Shown here: piece by piece, positions 46,350 to 61,109 of the stretch | Numbering within the stretch: the first letter of the stretch is position 1 | Layout of the letters: every line of letters starts with the position of its first letter | NCBI GenBank assembly: GCA_028095005.1 | Contig: CM051463.1 | Location: forward strand, 8,671,052-8,735,051 | Direction of reading: 5' to 3' | Origin: Rhynchospora pubera | Taxonomy: Eukaryota > Streptophyta > Magnoliopsida > Poales > Cyperaceae | DNA: 64,000 nt | Position numbers and translations under genes: made by a program | Notes under the pieces: generated by a model | Database searches by the model: none | The model's input: the letters and a program-made list of their open reading frames with translations, nothing else | Told to the model about the DNA's origin: nothing

Positions 46350-48400
46350 GTCTATAATTTGATTCATGTGTAAATTATTCAAAAAGATTGGATTATACAA
46401 GCTAATTACGCACATAAAGTGCAAATAATGCAATTCTGTGCATCATTTGAGGATTTCAATCGTTTCATGATTCATTCTAAGTCATTTGTTCACAATAATC
46501 TACATTTAAATTCATTATATTGTCTATAATATGATTTATACGTTGTTTATTCAAAAAGATTAGATTATACATGGTAATTACACATACAATGTGCTAATAA
46601 TTCAATTTTGAGTATCATTTGAGCATTTCAATCTTTCCTGGATTCATTCTAAGTTATTTTGACCACAATAATCTCCATATGAACTCTTTGTATTACTTAT
46701 CTTATGATTCACATTTTATTTATTCAAAAAATTTTTATTATACATGGTAATTATAAATATAAAGTGCAAATAGTCCAATATAGAGTTTCATTTGAACATT
46801 TCAATCGTCTCTAGATTCTTTCTAAGTCATTTGCTCACAATAATCTACATTTAAACTCTTTATATTGTATAAAGTATGATTCAGATTTAATTTATGCAAA
46901 AAAAATTGAATTTTGAATGGTAACTAATTACGCATACAAAGTGCAAATAATACCATTTTGAGCATCATTTGAGCATGTCAATCGTTTTTGGATTAATTCT
47001 AAGTTATTTAATCAAACTAATCTACATTTCAACTCTTTATATTGTCTAGAATATGCTTCATATTTTATTTAACCAAAGAGATTGGATTATACATTGTTAT
47101 TACGCATATTGCAAATAATGCAATTCTGAGCATCAATTGAACTTTTCAATCGATTCTGGATTCATTCTAAGTCATTTGATCACAACAATCTATATTTGAA
47201 CTCTTTATATTGTCTATAATTTGATTCATGTGTAAATTATTCAAAAAGATTGGATTATACAAGCTAATTACGCACATAAAGTGCAAATAATACAATTATG
47301 TGCATCATTTGAGGATTTCAATCATTTCAGGATTCATTCTAAGTCATTTGTTCACAATAATTTACTTTTAAATTCATTATATTGTCTATAATATGATTCA
47401 TATGTTATTTATTCAAAAAGATTATATTATACATGGTAATTACACATACAATGTGCTAATAATTCAATTTTGAGTATCATTTGAGCATTTCAATCTTTCC
47501 TGGATTCATTCTAAGTAATTTTGACCACAATAATCTGCATATGAACTCTTTGTATTACTTATATTATGATTCACATTTTATTTATTCAAAAAGATTTTAT
47601 TATACATGGTAATTATAAATATAAAGTGCAAATAGTCCAATATAGAGTATCATTTGAATATTTCAATCGTCTCTAGATTCTTTCTAAGTCATTTGATCAC
47701 AATAATCTACATTTAAACTCTTTATATTGTATAAAATATGATTCAGATTTTATTTATTCATAAAAATTAGATTTTGAATTTTAACTAATTACGCATATAA
47801 AGTGTAAATAATACCATTTTGAGCATCATTTGAGCATGACAATCGTTTCTGGATTAATTCTAAGTTATTTAATCAAACTAATCTACATTTCAACTCTTTA
47901 TATTGTCTAGAATATGCTTCATATGTTATTTAACCAAAGAGATTGGATTATACATTGTAATTACGCATATAAAGTGCAAATAATGCAATTCTGAGCATCA
48001 ATTGAACTTTTCAATCGATTTTGGATTCATTCTAAGTCATTTGATCACAACAATCTATATTTGAACTCTTTATATTGTTTATAATTTGATTATATGTAAA
48101 TTATTCAAAAATATTGGATTATACAAGCTAATTACGCATATAAAATGCAAATAATGCAATTCTGTGCATCATTTGAGGATTTCAATCGTTTCTAGATTCA
48201 TTCTATGTCATTTGATCACAATAATCTACATTTAAATTCATTACAATGTCTATATTATGATTCATATGTTATTTATTCAAAAAGATTGGATTATACATGG
48301 TAATTATGCAATGTGCTAATAATTTAATTTTGAGTATCATTTGAACATTTCAGTCTTTCCTGGATTCATTCCAAGTTATTTGATCACACTAATCAACATA
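46350..48400. repeat. Higher-order repeat, about 865 bp (five monomers)
   Basis: The distinctive variants ttgattcatgtgtaaattat (46,360, 47,224, in altered form about 48,088), tgtgctaataattcaatttt (46,588, 47,452, 48,311) and atgaactctttgtattactt (46,678, 47,541) recur at about 862-866 bp, five times the basic monomer. Confidence 0.85.
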
Positions 48401-51400
48401 TAAACTCATTATGCTTTCTAGAATAAGATTCACATGTTCTTATTCAAAAAGATTGGATTATACATGGCAATTATGCGTATAAATTGCAAATAATGTAATT
48501 CTAAGCATCAATTGAGCTTTTCAATCGATTCTGGATTCATTCTATGTCATTTAATCACAATAATCTACATTTAAACTTTTTATATTGTCTAGAATATAAT
48601 TAAAAAATTATTTATTAAAAAAAATTGCATTGTATTTAGTTATTAACGTATATAAATGGCAAATAACATTTTAAGTCATTTGATCACAACAATCTACATT
48701 TGAACACTTTATTCTCTAGAATTTGATTCAGGTGTAAATTATTCAAAAATATTGGATAATACATGCTAATTACGCATATAAAGTGCAAATAAGGCAATTC
48801 TGTGCATAATAAGTCATTTTATCACAACAATCTACATTTAAATTATATATATTGTCCATAATATGATACATTTATTATTTATTCAAAAAGATAGTATTGT
48901 CCATTTTAATTAAGCATATAAATTGCAAATAATTCAATTCTGAGCATCATTTGAGCATTTCAATCGTTTCTGGATATATTTTAAGTCATTTGATCAAAAC
49001 AATTTTCATTTGAACTCTTTATATTGTCTTGCATTTGAATCATGTGTAAATTATTCAAAAAGATTGGATTATACATGCTAATTACGCATATAAAATTGCA
49101 AATAATGCAATTATGTGCATCATTAAGCATTTCAATAGTTTCTGGATTCATTCTAGGTCATTTGATCATAATAATCTACTTTTAAACTCTTTATATTGTC
49201 TATAATATCATTCATATATTATTTAATCAGAAATATTGTATTGTACATGTTAATTAAGCATATAAATTGCAAATAATGCAATTCTTGCATCATTTTAGCA
49301 TTTCAATCGTTTTTGGATTCATTTTAAGTCATTTGATCACAACAATCTTCATTTTGAACTCTTTTTTTGTCTAAAATATGATTCATATGTTATTTCTTCA
49401 AAAATATTGTATTGTACATGTTAATTATGCATATAAATTGCAAATAATGCAATTCTGAGCATCATTTGAGCATTTCAATCCATTCTGGATTCATTTTTAA
49501 TCATTTGATCAAAACAATATTCATTTGAACTATTTATATTTTCGACAATTTGATTTATGTGTAAATTATAAAAAATATTAGATTATACATGCTAATTACG
49601 CATATAAAGTGCAAATGATGCAATTCTGTATATCATTTGAGCATTTCAATCGTTTCTGCATTCATTCTAAGTCATTTGATCACAATAATCTACATTTAAA
49701 CTCTTTATATTTTCTATAATATGATTTATATGCTATTTATTCAAAAAGATTAGATCATGCAAGGTAATTACGCATATAATATGCAAATAATTCAATTTTG
49801 AGTATCATTTGAGCATTTCAATCTTTCCTGGATTCATTCTAAGTCATTTGATCACAATAATAAACATATAAACTTATTATGCTTTCCAGAATAAGATTAT
49901 TATGTTTTTATCCAAAAATATTTGATTATACATTTTAATGACGCATATAAATTACTAATAATGCAATTTTGAACATCATTTAGGCCATTCAATCATTTCA
50001 GGATTTATTGTAAGTCATTTAATTACAATAATCCACATTAAATCTCTTTATGTTGTCTAAGATATGATTCATATGTTATTATTTATTCAAAAAGATTAGA
50101 TTATACATGGTAATTACGCATATAAAGTGTAAATATTGCAATTATGAGCATCAATTGAGCTTTTCAATCAATTCTGGATTCATTCTAAGTCATTTAATCA
50201 CAATATTCAACATTTAAACTCTTTATATTGTCTAGAATATAATTCAAATGTTATTTATTAAAAAATATCGTATTGTACATGTTAATTAGGCATATAAATT
50301 GAAAATAATACAATTCTGAGCATCATTTTAGCATTTCAATCGATTCTGGATTCATTTCAAGTCATTTGATCACAAACATCTTCAATTGAACTCTTTATAT
50401 TGTCTAGAATGTTATTCATGTGTAAATAATTCAAAAAGATTGGATTATAGAGGCTAATTACACATACAAAGTACAAATAATGCAATTCTGTGCATCATTT
50501 GAGCATTTCAATCATTTCTTGAAGGCATTTGATCACAATAATCTACATTTAAATTCTTTATATTGTCTATAATACTATTCATATGTTATTTTTTCAAAAA
50601 AATTACATTATACTTGGTAATTACGCACATAATGTGCAAATAATGCAATTTTGAGTATCATTTGAGCATTTCAATCTTTTCTGGATTCATTATAAGGCAT
50701 TTGATCACAATAATCATCCTATAAACTCATTATGCTTTCCAGAATAAGATTCATATGTTCTTATTCAAAAAGATTGCATTATACATGGTAATTAAGCATA
50801 TAAATAACTAATAATTTTGAGCATTATTTAGGCTATTTAATCATTTCGGGATTCATTCTTAGTCATTGAATCACAATAATCCACATTTAATCTCTTTATA
50901 TTGTCTAAGATATGATTCATATGTTATTTATTTAAAAAGATTGGATTATACCCGGTAATTACGCATATAAAGTTAAAATAATGCAATTCTAAGCATTACT
51001 CGTTTCTGCATTCATTCTGACTATTTGATCACAATAGTCTACATTTAAAGTTTTTTTATAATATCTATAATATAATTCAAATGTTATTTAATCAAAAAGA
51101 TTGGATTATAAATGGTAATTACGCATGTAATGCGCAAATACAGCAATACTGAGTATCATTTGAGCATTTTCATTCGTTTCTAGATTCTTTTTAAGTCATT
51201 TCATCACAATAATCTGCATATGAACTCTTTATATTACCTATATTATGATTCACATGTTTTTTGTTCAAAAACATTGGATTATACATGGTAATTACGAATA
51301 TAAAGTGCAAATAGTGCAATACTGAGTATCATTTGAACATTTTAATCGTCTCTGGATTTTTTCTAAGTCATTTGATCACAATAATCTATATTTAAACTCT

Positions 51401-52999
51401 TTATATTGTATAAAATATGATTCACATTTGATTTATTCAAAAAGATTGGATTATGAATAGTAATTACGCATGTAAAATGTAAATAATGCAATTTTGAGCA
51501 TCATTTGAGCATTTAAATCATTTCTGGATTAATTCTAAGTTATTTAATCAAACTAATCTACATTTCTACTCTTTATATTGTCTAGAATATGTTTCATATG
51601 AAATTTAACCAAAGAGATTGGATTATACATGGTAATTATGCATATAAAGTGTAAATAATACAATTCTGAGAATCGTTTGAGCATTTCCATCAATTATGGA
51701 TTTATTCTAAGTCATTTGATCACAATAATCTACATTTAAACTCTTTATATTGTCTAACATATGATTCAGATGATATTTATTCAGAAAGATCGGATTATAC
51801 ATGGTAATTATGCATATAAAGTGCATATATTGCTATTTTGAGCATCATCTCAGCATTACAATTGTTTCTGCATTCATTCTATGTCATCTGATCACAATAG
51901 TCTATATTTGAACTCTTTATATTGTCTAGAATTTGATTCATGTATAAATTATTCAAAAACATTAGATTATAAATGCTAATTGTGCATACAAAGTGCAAAT
52001 AATGCAATTCTGTGCATCATTTGAGGATTTCAATCGTTTCTGGGTTCATTCTAAGTCAGTTGATCACAATAATCTGCATTTAAATTCTTTAATTGCAAAT
52101 AATGAAATTCTGAACATAATTTACGCATATTAATTGTAAATAATGCAATTCTGAATATCATTTAAGCATTTTAATCGATACTGCATTCATTGTCAGTCAT
52201 TAGATGACAAAAATCTACATTTCAACTCCTTATATTATCTATAATATGATTCATATGTTATTTATTCATAAAATATTGTATTATAAAAGGTAATTGAGCA
52301 TATAAATTGCAAATAAAACTATTCTGAGCATCATTTGAGAATTTCAATCGATTATGGATTCATTCTAAGTCATTGGATCACAATAATCCACATTTGAACT
52401 CTTTATATTGTCTAGCATATGATTCAGATGTTATTTATTCAAAACAAAATTGGATTATACATGGTAATTACGCATTTAAAGTGCAAATAATACAATTCTG
52501 AGCATTATTTCAGCTATTAAACCGTTTCTGGATTCATTCTAACTTTCTAAGTAATTTGAACACAATTATCTACATGTTGTAAAGTCTTGATATAGTTTAA
52601 AATATGATTCATACATTATTTATTCAAAAATATTGTTACACATGGTAATTACGCATATAAACTGCAAACAAGATTCTGAGAGATTTTCAATCGTTTCTAG
52701 ATTCATTCAAAGTCATCTGATCACAATAATCTATATTTAAACTCTTTATATTGTCTAGAATAAAATTCATATGTTATTTATTAACAAAGATTGGATTAAA
52801 CATGGTAATTACACATTTAAAGTGCCAATATTGCAATTCTCAGCATCATTTGAGCATTTCAATCGATTTTGAATTTATTTTAAGCCACTTGATGACAATA
52901 ATCTACATTTAAACTCTTTATATTTTCTAGAATATGATTCCTATGTTATTGATTCAAAAAGATCGGACTATACATTGTAATTAAGCATAAAAATGTAAA

Positions 53000-55900
53000 T
53001 AATGGTATTCATTTGAGCATTACAATTGATTCTGGATTCATTCTATGTCATCTGATAACAATAATCTACATTTGAACTCTTTATATAGTCTAGAATATGA
53101 TTCAGATGTTATTTATTCAAAACGATTTGATTCTACATGGTAATTACGAAAATAAAATGCAAATAATGCAATTTTTAGCATCATTTGAGCATTTCAACGG
53201 TTTATGGATTCATTCTAAGTAATTTGATCACAATAATCAACATTTAAACTCTTCATATTGTCTATAAAATAATTCATATGTTATTTATTCAAAAAATTTA
53301 GATTAAACTGGTAATTAAGCATACAAAATGCAAATAATGCTATTCAGAGCATTACTTGTGCATTACAATCGATTATGAATTCGTTCTATGTCATCTGATC
53401 ATAATAATCTACATTAAAACTTTTTATATTGTATGGAATATGATTTGTGGGGCCGTTTGGATGTTGTAGGATTTTGGGGAATTTGGAAAATTTGCAATTC
53501 CTAAGAATAAATTTATTGGGAAGTGTGTAATTTTGTGAAGAGTTTGAATTGTTTATAATAAATTAAATTCCGGAATTTGCTATTCTTGCAAATTCAGGGT
53601 TCATCCAAACGGCCCTTTGTATGTTATTTATTCAAAAAGATTGAATTATACATGATAATTACGCATATAATGTGTAAATAATGCAATTCTGAGCGTCATT
53701 TGAGCATTTCAATCGATTATTGATTCATTCTAAGTGATTTGATATCAATTATATACTTTTGAACTCCTTATATTGTCTAGAATTTGATTCCTATGTTATT
53801 TATTCAAAAAATGATTTAAACATGGTAGTTACGGACATAAATTGCATATAATGCAATTCTGAGCTTCATTTGAGTATTTCAATCGATATTGGATTCATTC
53901 TAAGTCATTTCATCACAAAAATGTACATTTGAACTCTTTATATTATCTTCAATATGATTCATATGTTTTTATTCAAAAAAGTTGGATTATAAATGATAAT
54001 TACGCATTTAAAATTCAAATAATGCTATTCGTAGCATTATTTGAGCATTTCTATCGATTCTGGATTCATTCTAAGTCATTTGATCGCATTAATCTACATT
54101 AAAATTTTTTATATTGTCTAGAATAAGATTTATTTGTTATTTATTCAAAAAGATTGGAGTATACATGATAATTACGGATATAAATTGCAAATAATGCAAT
54201 TCGGAGAATTATTTAAGCATTTCATTCGACTCTGGATTCATTCAGATTTTAGTTATTAAAAAAAATTGATTATACATGGTAACAACGCTTATAAAGTTCA
54301 AATAATGCAATCCAGAGCATCATTTTGATTTTTTCAATCGTTTATGGATTCATTTTATATCATTTGATCACAATAATCTACATTTAAACACTTTATATTT
54401 CTAGAATACGATTCATAAGTTGTACATTTAAACAGATAGTATTGAATCGGGTTATTAAGCATATAAAGTTCAAATGATGCAATTTTGATTATCATTTGAG
54501 ATTCTTAATCATTTCTTGACTCATTCTAAATTATTTGATCACAATAATCTACATTTAAACTCTTTATATTGTCTAGACGATAAAAATTGGATTATTCAAA
54601 AAGATTGGATTATAAATGGTTATTACACATATAAAGTGCAAGTAATGCAATTCTGAGCTTCATTTGAACATTTCAACCGTTTCTGGATTTATTCTAAGTT
54701 ATTTGATGACAATAATCAACATTTAAATTTTTTATATTCTTTATAATAAGATTCATAAATTATTTATTCAAAAAGATTGGATTATACATGGTAATTAAGC
54801 ATATAAAATGTAAATAATGCTATTCATTTGAGCATTACAATCGACTCTGGATTCATTTTATGTCATCTGATAACAATAATCTACATTTGAACTCTTTATA
54901 TAGTCTAGAATATGATTCAGATGTTATTTATTCAAAAAAATTGGTATACAAGGTAATTACGAAAATAAAATGCAAACAATACATTTTTTGCATCATTTGA
55001 GCATTTCAACGATTGCTGGATTCATTCTAAGTCATTTGATCACAATAATCAACATTTAAACTCTTTATATTGTATATGATTCATATGTTATTTATTAAAT
55101 AAATTTGGATTAAACATGGTAATTAAGCATACAAAATGCAAAATAATGCTATTCAGAGCATTACTTGAGCATTACAATTGATTATGGATTCATTCTATCT
55201 CATCTGATCACAATAATATATATTACAACTTTTTATATTGAATGGAATATGATTTGTATTTTATTTATTCAAAAAGATTGAATTATACATGGTAACTACA
55301 CATATAAAGTGCAAATAATCCAATTCTGAGCGTCATTTGAGCATTTCAATCGATTCTTGATTGATTCTAAGTGATTTGATCACAATTATATACTTTTGGA
55401 CTCCTTATATTGTCTAAAATTTGATTCCTATGTTTTTTAATCAAAAAATAATTTAAACAAGGTACGCATATAAATTGTAAATAATGCAATTCTGAGGATC
55501 ATTTGAGTATTTCGATCGATACTGGATTCATTCTCAGTCATTTGATCACAAAAATGTACATTTGAACTCTTTATATTATCTTGAATATGATTCATATGTT
55601 TTTATTCAAAAAGCTGGTTGGATTATAAATGGTAATTACGCATATAAAATTCAAATAATGCTATTCATAGCATTATTTGAGTATTTCTATCGATTCTGGA
55701 ATCATTCTAAGTCATTTGATCGCATTAATCTACATTTAAATTCTTTATATTGTCAAGAATAAGATTCATATATTATTTATTCAAAAAGATTGGAGTATAC
55801 ATGATAATAGCGCATATAAATTGCAAATATTGCAATTCTGAGAATCATTTAAGCATTTCATTCGATTCTGGATTCATTCTAAGTCATTTCATTACAATAA

Positions 55901-56450
55901 TCTACATTTTAACTCTTTATATTGCCTGTAATATGATTCAGATTGAAAAGATCAAATAATGCAATCCAGAGCATCATTTTGATCTTTTCAATCATTTCTG
56001 GATTCATTTGTGTCATTTGATCACAATAATCTACATTTAAACGCTTGATATTTCTAAAATGTAATTCATAAGTTGTACATTTAAACAGATTGTATTGTAC
56101 CGGGTTATTTACTATATAAAGTTCAAATGATGCAATTTTGAGTATCATTTGAGATTCTCAATTGTTTCTGGACTCATTCTAAGTTATTTCATCACAATAA
56201 TCTATATTTAAACACTTTATATAGTCTAGCATATGATTCATTTGCTATTTATTCAAAAAGATTGCATTATACATGGTAATAACGCACATAAAGTGCAAAT
56301 AATGCAATTCTGATCATTATTTGAGTATTTCAATCGTTTCTGAAATGATCTAAGTCATTTGATCACAATAATATATATTTAAACACATTATATTATCTAT
56401 AATATGATTCATTTATTCAAAGAGATTGGATTATACATGGTACTTTCCCA
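53000..56450. repeat. Higher-order repeat, about 1.64 kb, two copies
   Basis: Markers recur in the same order: attcatttgagcattac with tgtcatctgataacaataat (53,004 and 54,819), atggaatatgatttgt (53,433 and 55,243), aaaatgtacatttgaac (53,917 and 55,552), aatgcaatccagagcatcat (54,303 and 55,958) and gtacatttaaacagat (54,422 and 56,075). The spacing is about 1.64 kb once the MITE in the first copy is subtracted. Confidence 0.85.
53449..53615. mobile_element. MITE, 167 bp, inserted in a satellite monomer
   Basis: Ends ggggccgtttggatg and, inverted, gggccgtttggatg, flanked by tttgt on both sides (53,444-53,448 and 53,616-53,620). The paralogous unit at 55,243-55,270 has the empty site (atgatttgtattttattt). 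Confidence 0.88.
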
Positions 56451-57249
56451 TATAAAGTGCAAATAATGCAATTATGAGCATCATTTGAGCATTTCAATTG
56501 ATTATGGATTCAATCTAAGTCTTTTGATTACAAAATTCTACATTTGAACACTTTATATTGTCTAGAATTCAGATGTTATTTAATAAAAAAATAGGATTAT
56601 ACATGGCAATAACGTATTTAAAATGCAAATAATGCAATTCATAGCATCATTTTTAGCTTTTTCAATAGTTTCTGGATTCATTCTAAGTCATTTGATCACA
56701 ATAATCTCTATTTAAAGTCTTTATGTTGTCTAAAATATGATTCATAAGTTATTTATTAAAAAAAATTGTATTGTACATAGTTATTAGGCATATAAAGTGC
56801 AAATAATACAATTCTGAGAATCATTTGAGAAAATGATTCATATGTTTTATATTCAATGAGATAGGAGTATAAATGGTAATTACGCTTATAAATCGCAAAC
56901 ATTGTAATTATGTGAATCATTTGAGCATCTAAATCAATTCTGGATTCATAATAATTAATTTGATCACAATAATCTACATTTAAACTCTTATAATGTCTAG
57001 AATATGATTAATGTGTTATTTATTCTACAAGATTGGATTCTACATGGTAATTATGCATATAAATCGCAAATAATATAATTCTGAGAATCATTTGAGTATT
57101 TCAATCTTTCCTAGATTTATTCGAAGTCATTTAATCACAATAATCTACATTTAAACTCTTCATATTGTCTAAAATATGATTTATATGTTATTTATTTAAA
57201 AAGATTGGATTATACATGGTAATTAAGCATATAAAATGCAAATAATGTT

Positions 57250-59950
57250 ATTCAGATCATTATATGAGCATTACAATCGATTATGTACTCATTCTAAGTC
57301 ATTTGATCACCATAATCTACATTTAAACTCTTTATATGGTCTAGACAATGTTTCATATGTTATTTATTCTAAAAGATTGGATTATAAATGGTTATTACAC
57401 ATATAAAGTGCACGTAATGCCATTCTGAGTTTCATTTGAGCATTTCATCTATTTCTGAATTCATTCTAAGTAATTTGATCACAATAATCTACATTTAAGC
57501 TCTTTATATTCTTTATAATAAGATTCATATATTATTTATTCAAAAAGATTGGATTATACATGCTAATTACGCATATAAATTGCAAATAATGCAATTCTGA
57601 GTATCAATTGAGCTTTTCAATCAATTCTGGATTCATTATAATTAATTTGATCACAATAATCAACATTTAAACTCTTTATAATGTCTAGAATATGATTAAT
57701 ATGTTATTTATTCTACAAGATTGGATTCTACATGGTAATTACACATATAAATTGCAAATAATATAATTCTGAGTATCATTCGAGTACTTCAATCTTTACT
57801 GGTTTTATTCTAAGTCATTTAATCACAATAATCTACATTTATAATTTTTATATTGTTTAAAATATGATTAACATTTAATTTATTAAAAAACATTGGATTA
57901 TACATGGTAATTAAGCATATAAAATGCACATAATGTTATTCAGATCATTGTTTGAGCATTACAATCGATTCTGTGTTCATTCTAAGTCATTTGATCACAA
58001 TAATCTACATTTAAGCTCTTTATATTGTCTAGAATATGATTCATATGTTATATATTCAAAAAGTATGGATTATAAGACGTAATTATGCATATAAAGTGCA
58101 AATAATGCAATTCAGAGCATCATTTGACCATTTCAATCAATTCTGGATTCATTCTAAGTCATCTGATCACAATAAGATTCATTTGTTATTTATTCAATAA
58201 GATCTGATTATCAATTAAGCATATAAACTGCAAATAATGCTATTCTGAGGATCATTTGAGCTTTTCAATCGATTATGGATTCATTCTAAGTCAATTGATC
58301 ACAATAATCTATATTTGAATTCTTCGTATTGTCTATAATATGATTCATATGTTATTTCTTCAAAATAATTGGATGCTAAATTGTAATAACGCATGTAAAG
58401 TGCAAATAATGCAATTATGATCATCATTTGAACTTTTCAATCGATTCTGGATTCATTCTAAGTCATTTGATCACAATAATCTATATGTAAACTCTTTATA
58501 TAGCCTAGACGATGTTTCATTATTTATACTAAAATATTGGATTATAAATGGTTTTACACTTATAAAGTGCACGTAATGCAATTCTGAGCTTCATTTGATT
58601 ATTTCAACCGTTTCTGGATTCATTCTAATTAATTTGATCATAATAATCTACATTTAAACTCTTTATATTCTTTATAATAAGATTCATATATTATTTATTC
58701 AAAAAGATTGGATTATACATGGTAACTACGCATATAAAGTGCAAATAAGGAAATTCTGAGTATCAATTGAGCTTTTCAATCGATTCTGGATTAATTATAA
58801 TTAATTTGATCACAATAATCTACATTTAAACTCTTTATAATGTCTAGGATATGATTAATATGTTATATATTCTACAAGATTGGATTCTACATGGTAATTA
58901 CGCATATAAATTGTAATTTTATAATTCTGAGAATCATTCGAGTATGTCAATCTTTCTTGGTTTTATTCTAAGCCATTTAATCATAATATCTACATTTAAA
59001 CTCTTTATATTTGTTTGAAATATGATTTATATTTAATTTATTCAAAAAGATTGGATTATACATGGTAATTAAGCATATAAAATGCAAAAAATGTTATTCA
59101 GTTCATTGTTTGAGCATTACAATTGATTCTGTATTCATTCCAAGTCATTGATCACAATAATCTACACTTAAACTCTTTACATTGTCTAGAATATGATTCG
59201 TATGTTATTTATTAAAAAAAGTATGGATTATAAGAGGTAATTATGCATATAAAGTGCAAATAATGCAATTCCGAGCATCATTTGACCATTTCAATCAATT
59301 CTGGATTCTTTCTAAGTCATCTGATCACAATAATCTACATTTAAATTCTTTCTATAGACGATAATATGATTCATTTGTTATTTATTTAATAAGATCTGAT
59401 TATACATGGTAGTTACACATATAAAGTGCAAAAAATGCTATTATGTGGATCGTTTGAGCTTTTCAATCGATTATGAATTTTAAGTCACTTGATAACAATA
59501 ATCTATATTTGAATTCTTCAAATTGTCTATAATTTCTTTTGTTATTTATTCAAAATGATTGGATTATACATTGTAATAACGAATGTAAAATGCAAATAAT
59601 GCAATTGTGAGCATTATTTGAACTTTTGAATCGGTTCTTGAATCATCCTAAGTCATTTAATCACAATAATTTATATGTAAACTCTTTTATATAGTCTAGA
59701 CGATGTTTAATATGTTATTTATTCAAAAAGATTGGATTATAAATAGTTATTACACATATAAAGTGCAAGTAATGCAATTCTGAGTTTCATTTGAGCATTT
59801 CAACCGTTTCTGGATATATTCTAAGTTACTTGATCACAATAATCTACATTTAAACTCTTTATATTCTTTATAATAAGACTTATATATTATTTATTCAAAA
59901 ATATTGGATTATACATGGTAATTACGCATATAAAGTGCAAAAAATGCAAT
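57250..59950. repeat. Higher-order repeat, about 1.16-1.19 kb
   Basis: Markers recur at this spacing: gtctagac(a/g)atgttt (57,341, 58,504, 59,694), aattaatttgatcacaataa followed by ctctttataatgtctag (57,640 and 58,800), and tattcag(a/t)tcattgtttgag (57,937 and 59,094). An extra related pair 690-700 bp apart (56,945 and 57,640) shows the pattern is irregular at its left edge. Confidence 0.75.
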
Positions 59951-61109
59951 TCTGAGTATCATTTGAGCATTTCAATCCTTACTGGTTTCATTCTAAGTTA
60001 TCTAATCGCATTAATCCACATTTATACTCTTTATATTGCCTAAAATATGATTCATATGTTATTTCTTCAAAAAGATTTGATTATACAAGGTAATAATGCA
60101 TATAGAGTGTAAAGAATGCAATTCTGAGCATCATTTAATCATTTCAATCTATTATGGATTCATTCTAAGTTATTTTTTTAAAATAATCAACATTTAAACA
60201 TGATAATTATGCATATAAAGTGCAAATAATGCAATTCTGAGCATCAGTTGAGCATTTCAATTGATTCTTGGTTTTATTCAAAGTCATTTGATGACAATAA
60301 TCTACAATAATCTAGAATATGATTCAGATGTTATGTATTCAAAACGATCGAATCATACAAGATTATTACTCATATAAAGTGCAAATAATGCAATTTTGAT
60401 CATCATTTGAGCTATTCAATCGTTTCTGGATTCATTCTAAGTCATTTGATCGCAATAATATACTTTTAAACTCTTTATATTGTCTTGAATAAGATTCATA
60501 TATTATTTATTTATTCAAAAATATTGGATTATACATGGTAATTACCCATATAAAGTGCAAATAATGCAATTATGAGCATTATTTGGGCGTTTTAATCGTT
60601 TCTGGTTTCAATCTAAGTCATGTGTTTACAATAATCTACATTTGAACTCTTTATATTGTCTAGAATATTATTCAGATGTTATTTATTAAAAAGAGTGCAT
60701 TGTACATAGTTATTAGGCATATAAAGTGCAAATAATACAATTCTGAGAATCATTTGAGAATTTTAATCGATTATGGATTCATTTTAAGTCATTTGATCAC
60801 AATAATCTATATTTGAACTCTTTGTATTTTCTAGAATTTGATTCATATGCTAATTATTCAATAAGATCGGATTATACATGATAATTACGCAAATAAAGTG
60901 CAAAATAATGCAATTCTGAGAATCGTTTGAACATTTCGATTGTTTCTGGATTCATTCTAAGTCATTTGATCACAATAATCTACATTTAAACTCTTTATAT
61001 TGTCTAGAATATGTTTCATATGTTATTTATTCAAAAAGATTCACATAGTCTGAATTGGAAAATCATTTCAGTACATATTAATTCTAAGTCCCTGGGGAAT
61101 TGGAAAATA

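Larger units (their letters stand above)
42603..61040. repeat. Satellite array, monomer about 172 bp, roughly 95 copies
   Basis: A diverged tandem array with a recurring unit of about 172 bp. The best-conserved blocks, in order, are attctgagcatcatttgag, ctggattcattctaagtcat, ttgatcacaataatctacat, actctttatattgtctagaa, atgattcatatgttatttat and attggattatacatggtaat. A hand count of a consensus gives about 27% GC. Individual spacings that I measured are 168-177 bp. The array is interrupted by a solo LTR (42,950-44,708) and a MITE (53,449-53,615); without these it is about 16.5 kb. At least three higher-order repeat patterns are visible. No gene lies within; the open frames found there are not conserved between monomers. 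Confidence 0.93.

Noticed and set aside
55562..56148. Open frames of 66-79 residues within the satellite
   Set aside because: They are translations of AT-rich monomers, not conserved from one monomer to the next.
44700..61040. Regularly spaced repeats that could be mistaken for a CRISPR array
   Set aside because: The units are contiguous, about 172 bp and diverged along their whole length with no unique spacers; plant context and intron-bearing genes exclude CRISPR.
42603..61040. Calling this the active centromere
   Set aside because: The array is short, divergent and embedded near genes; monomer length alone is not evidence of centromere function.
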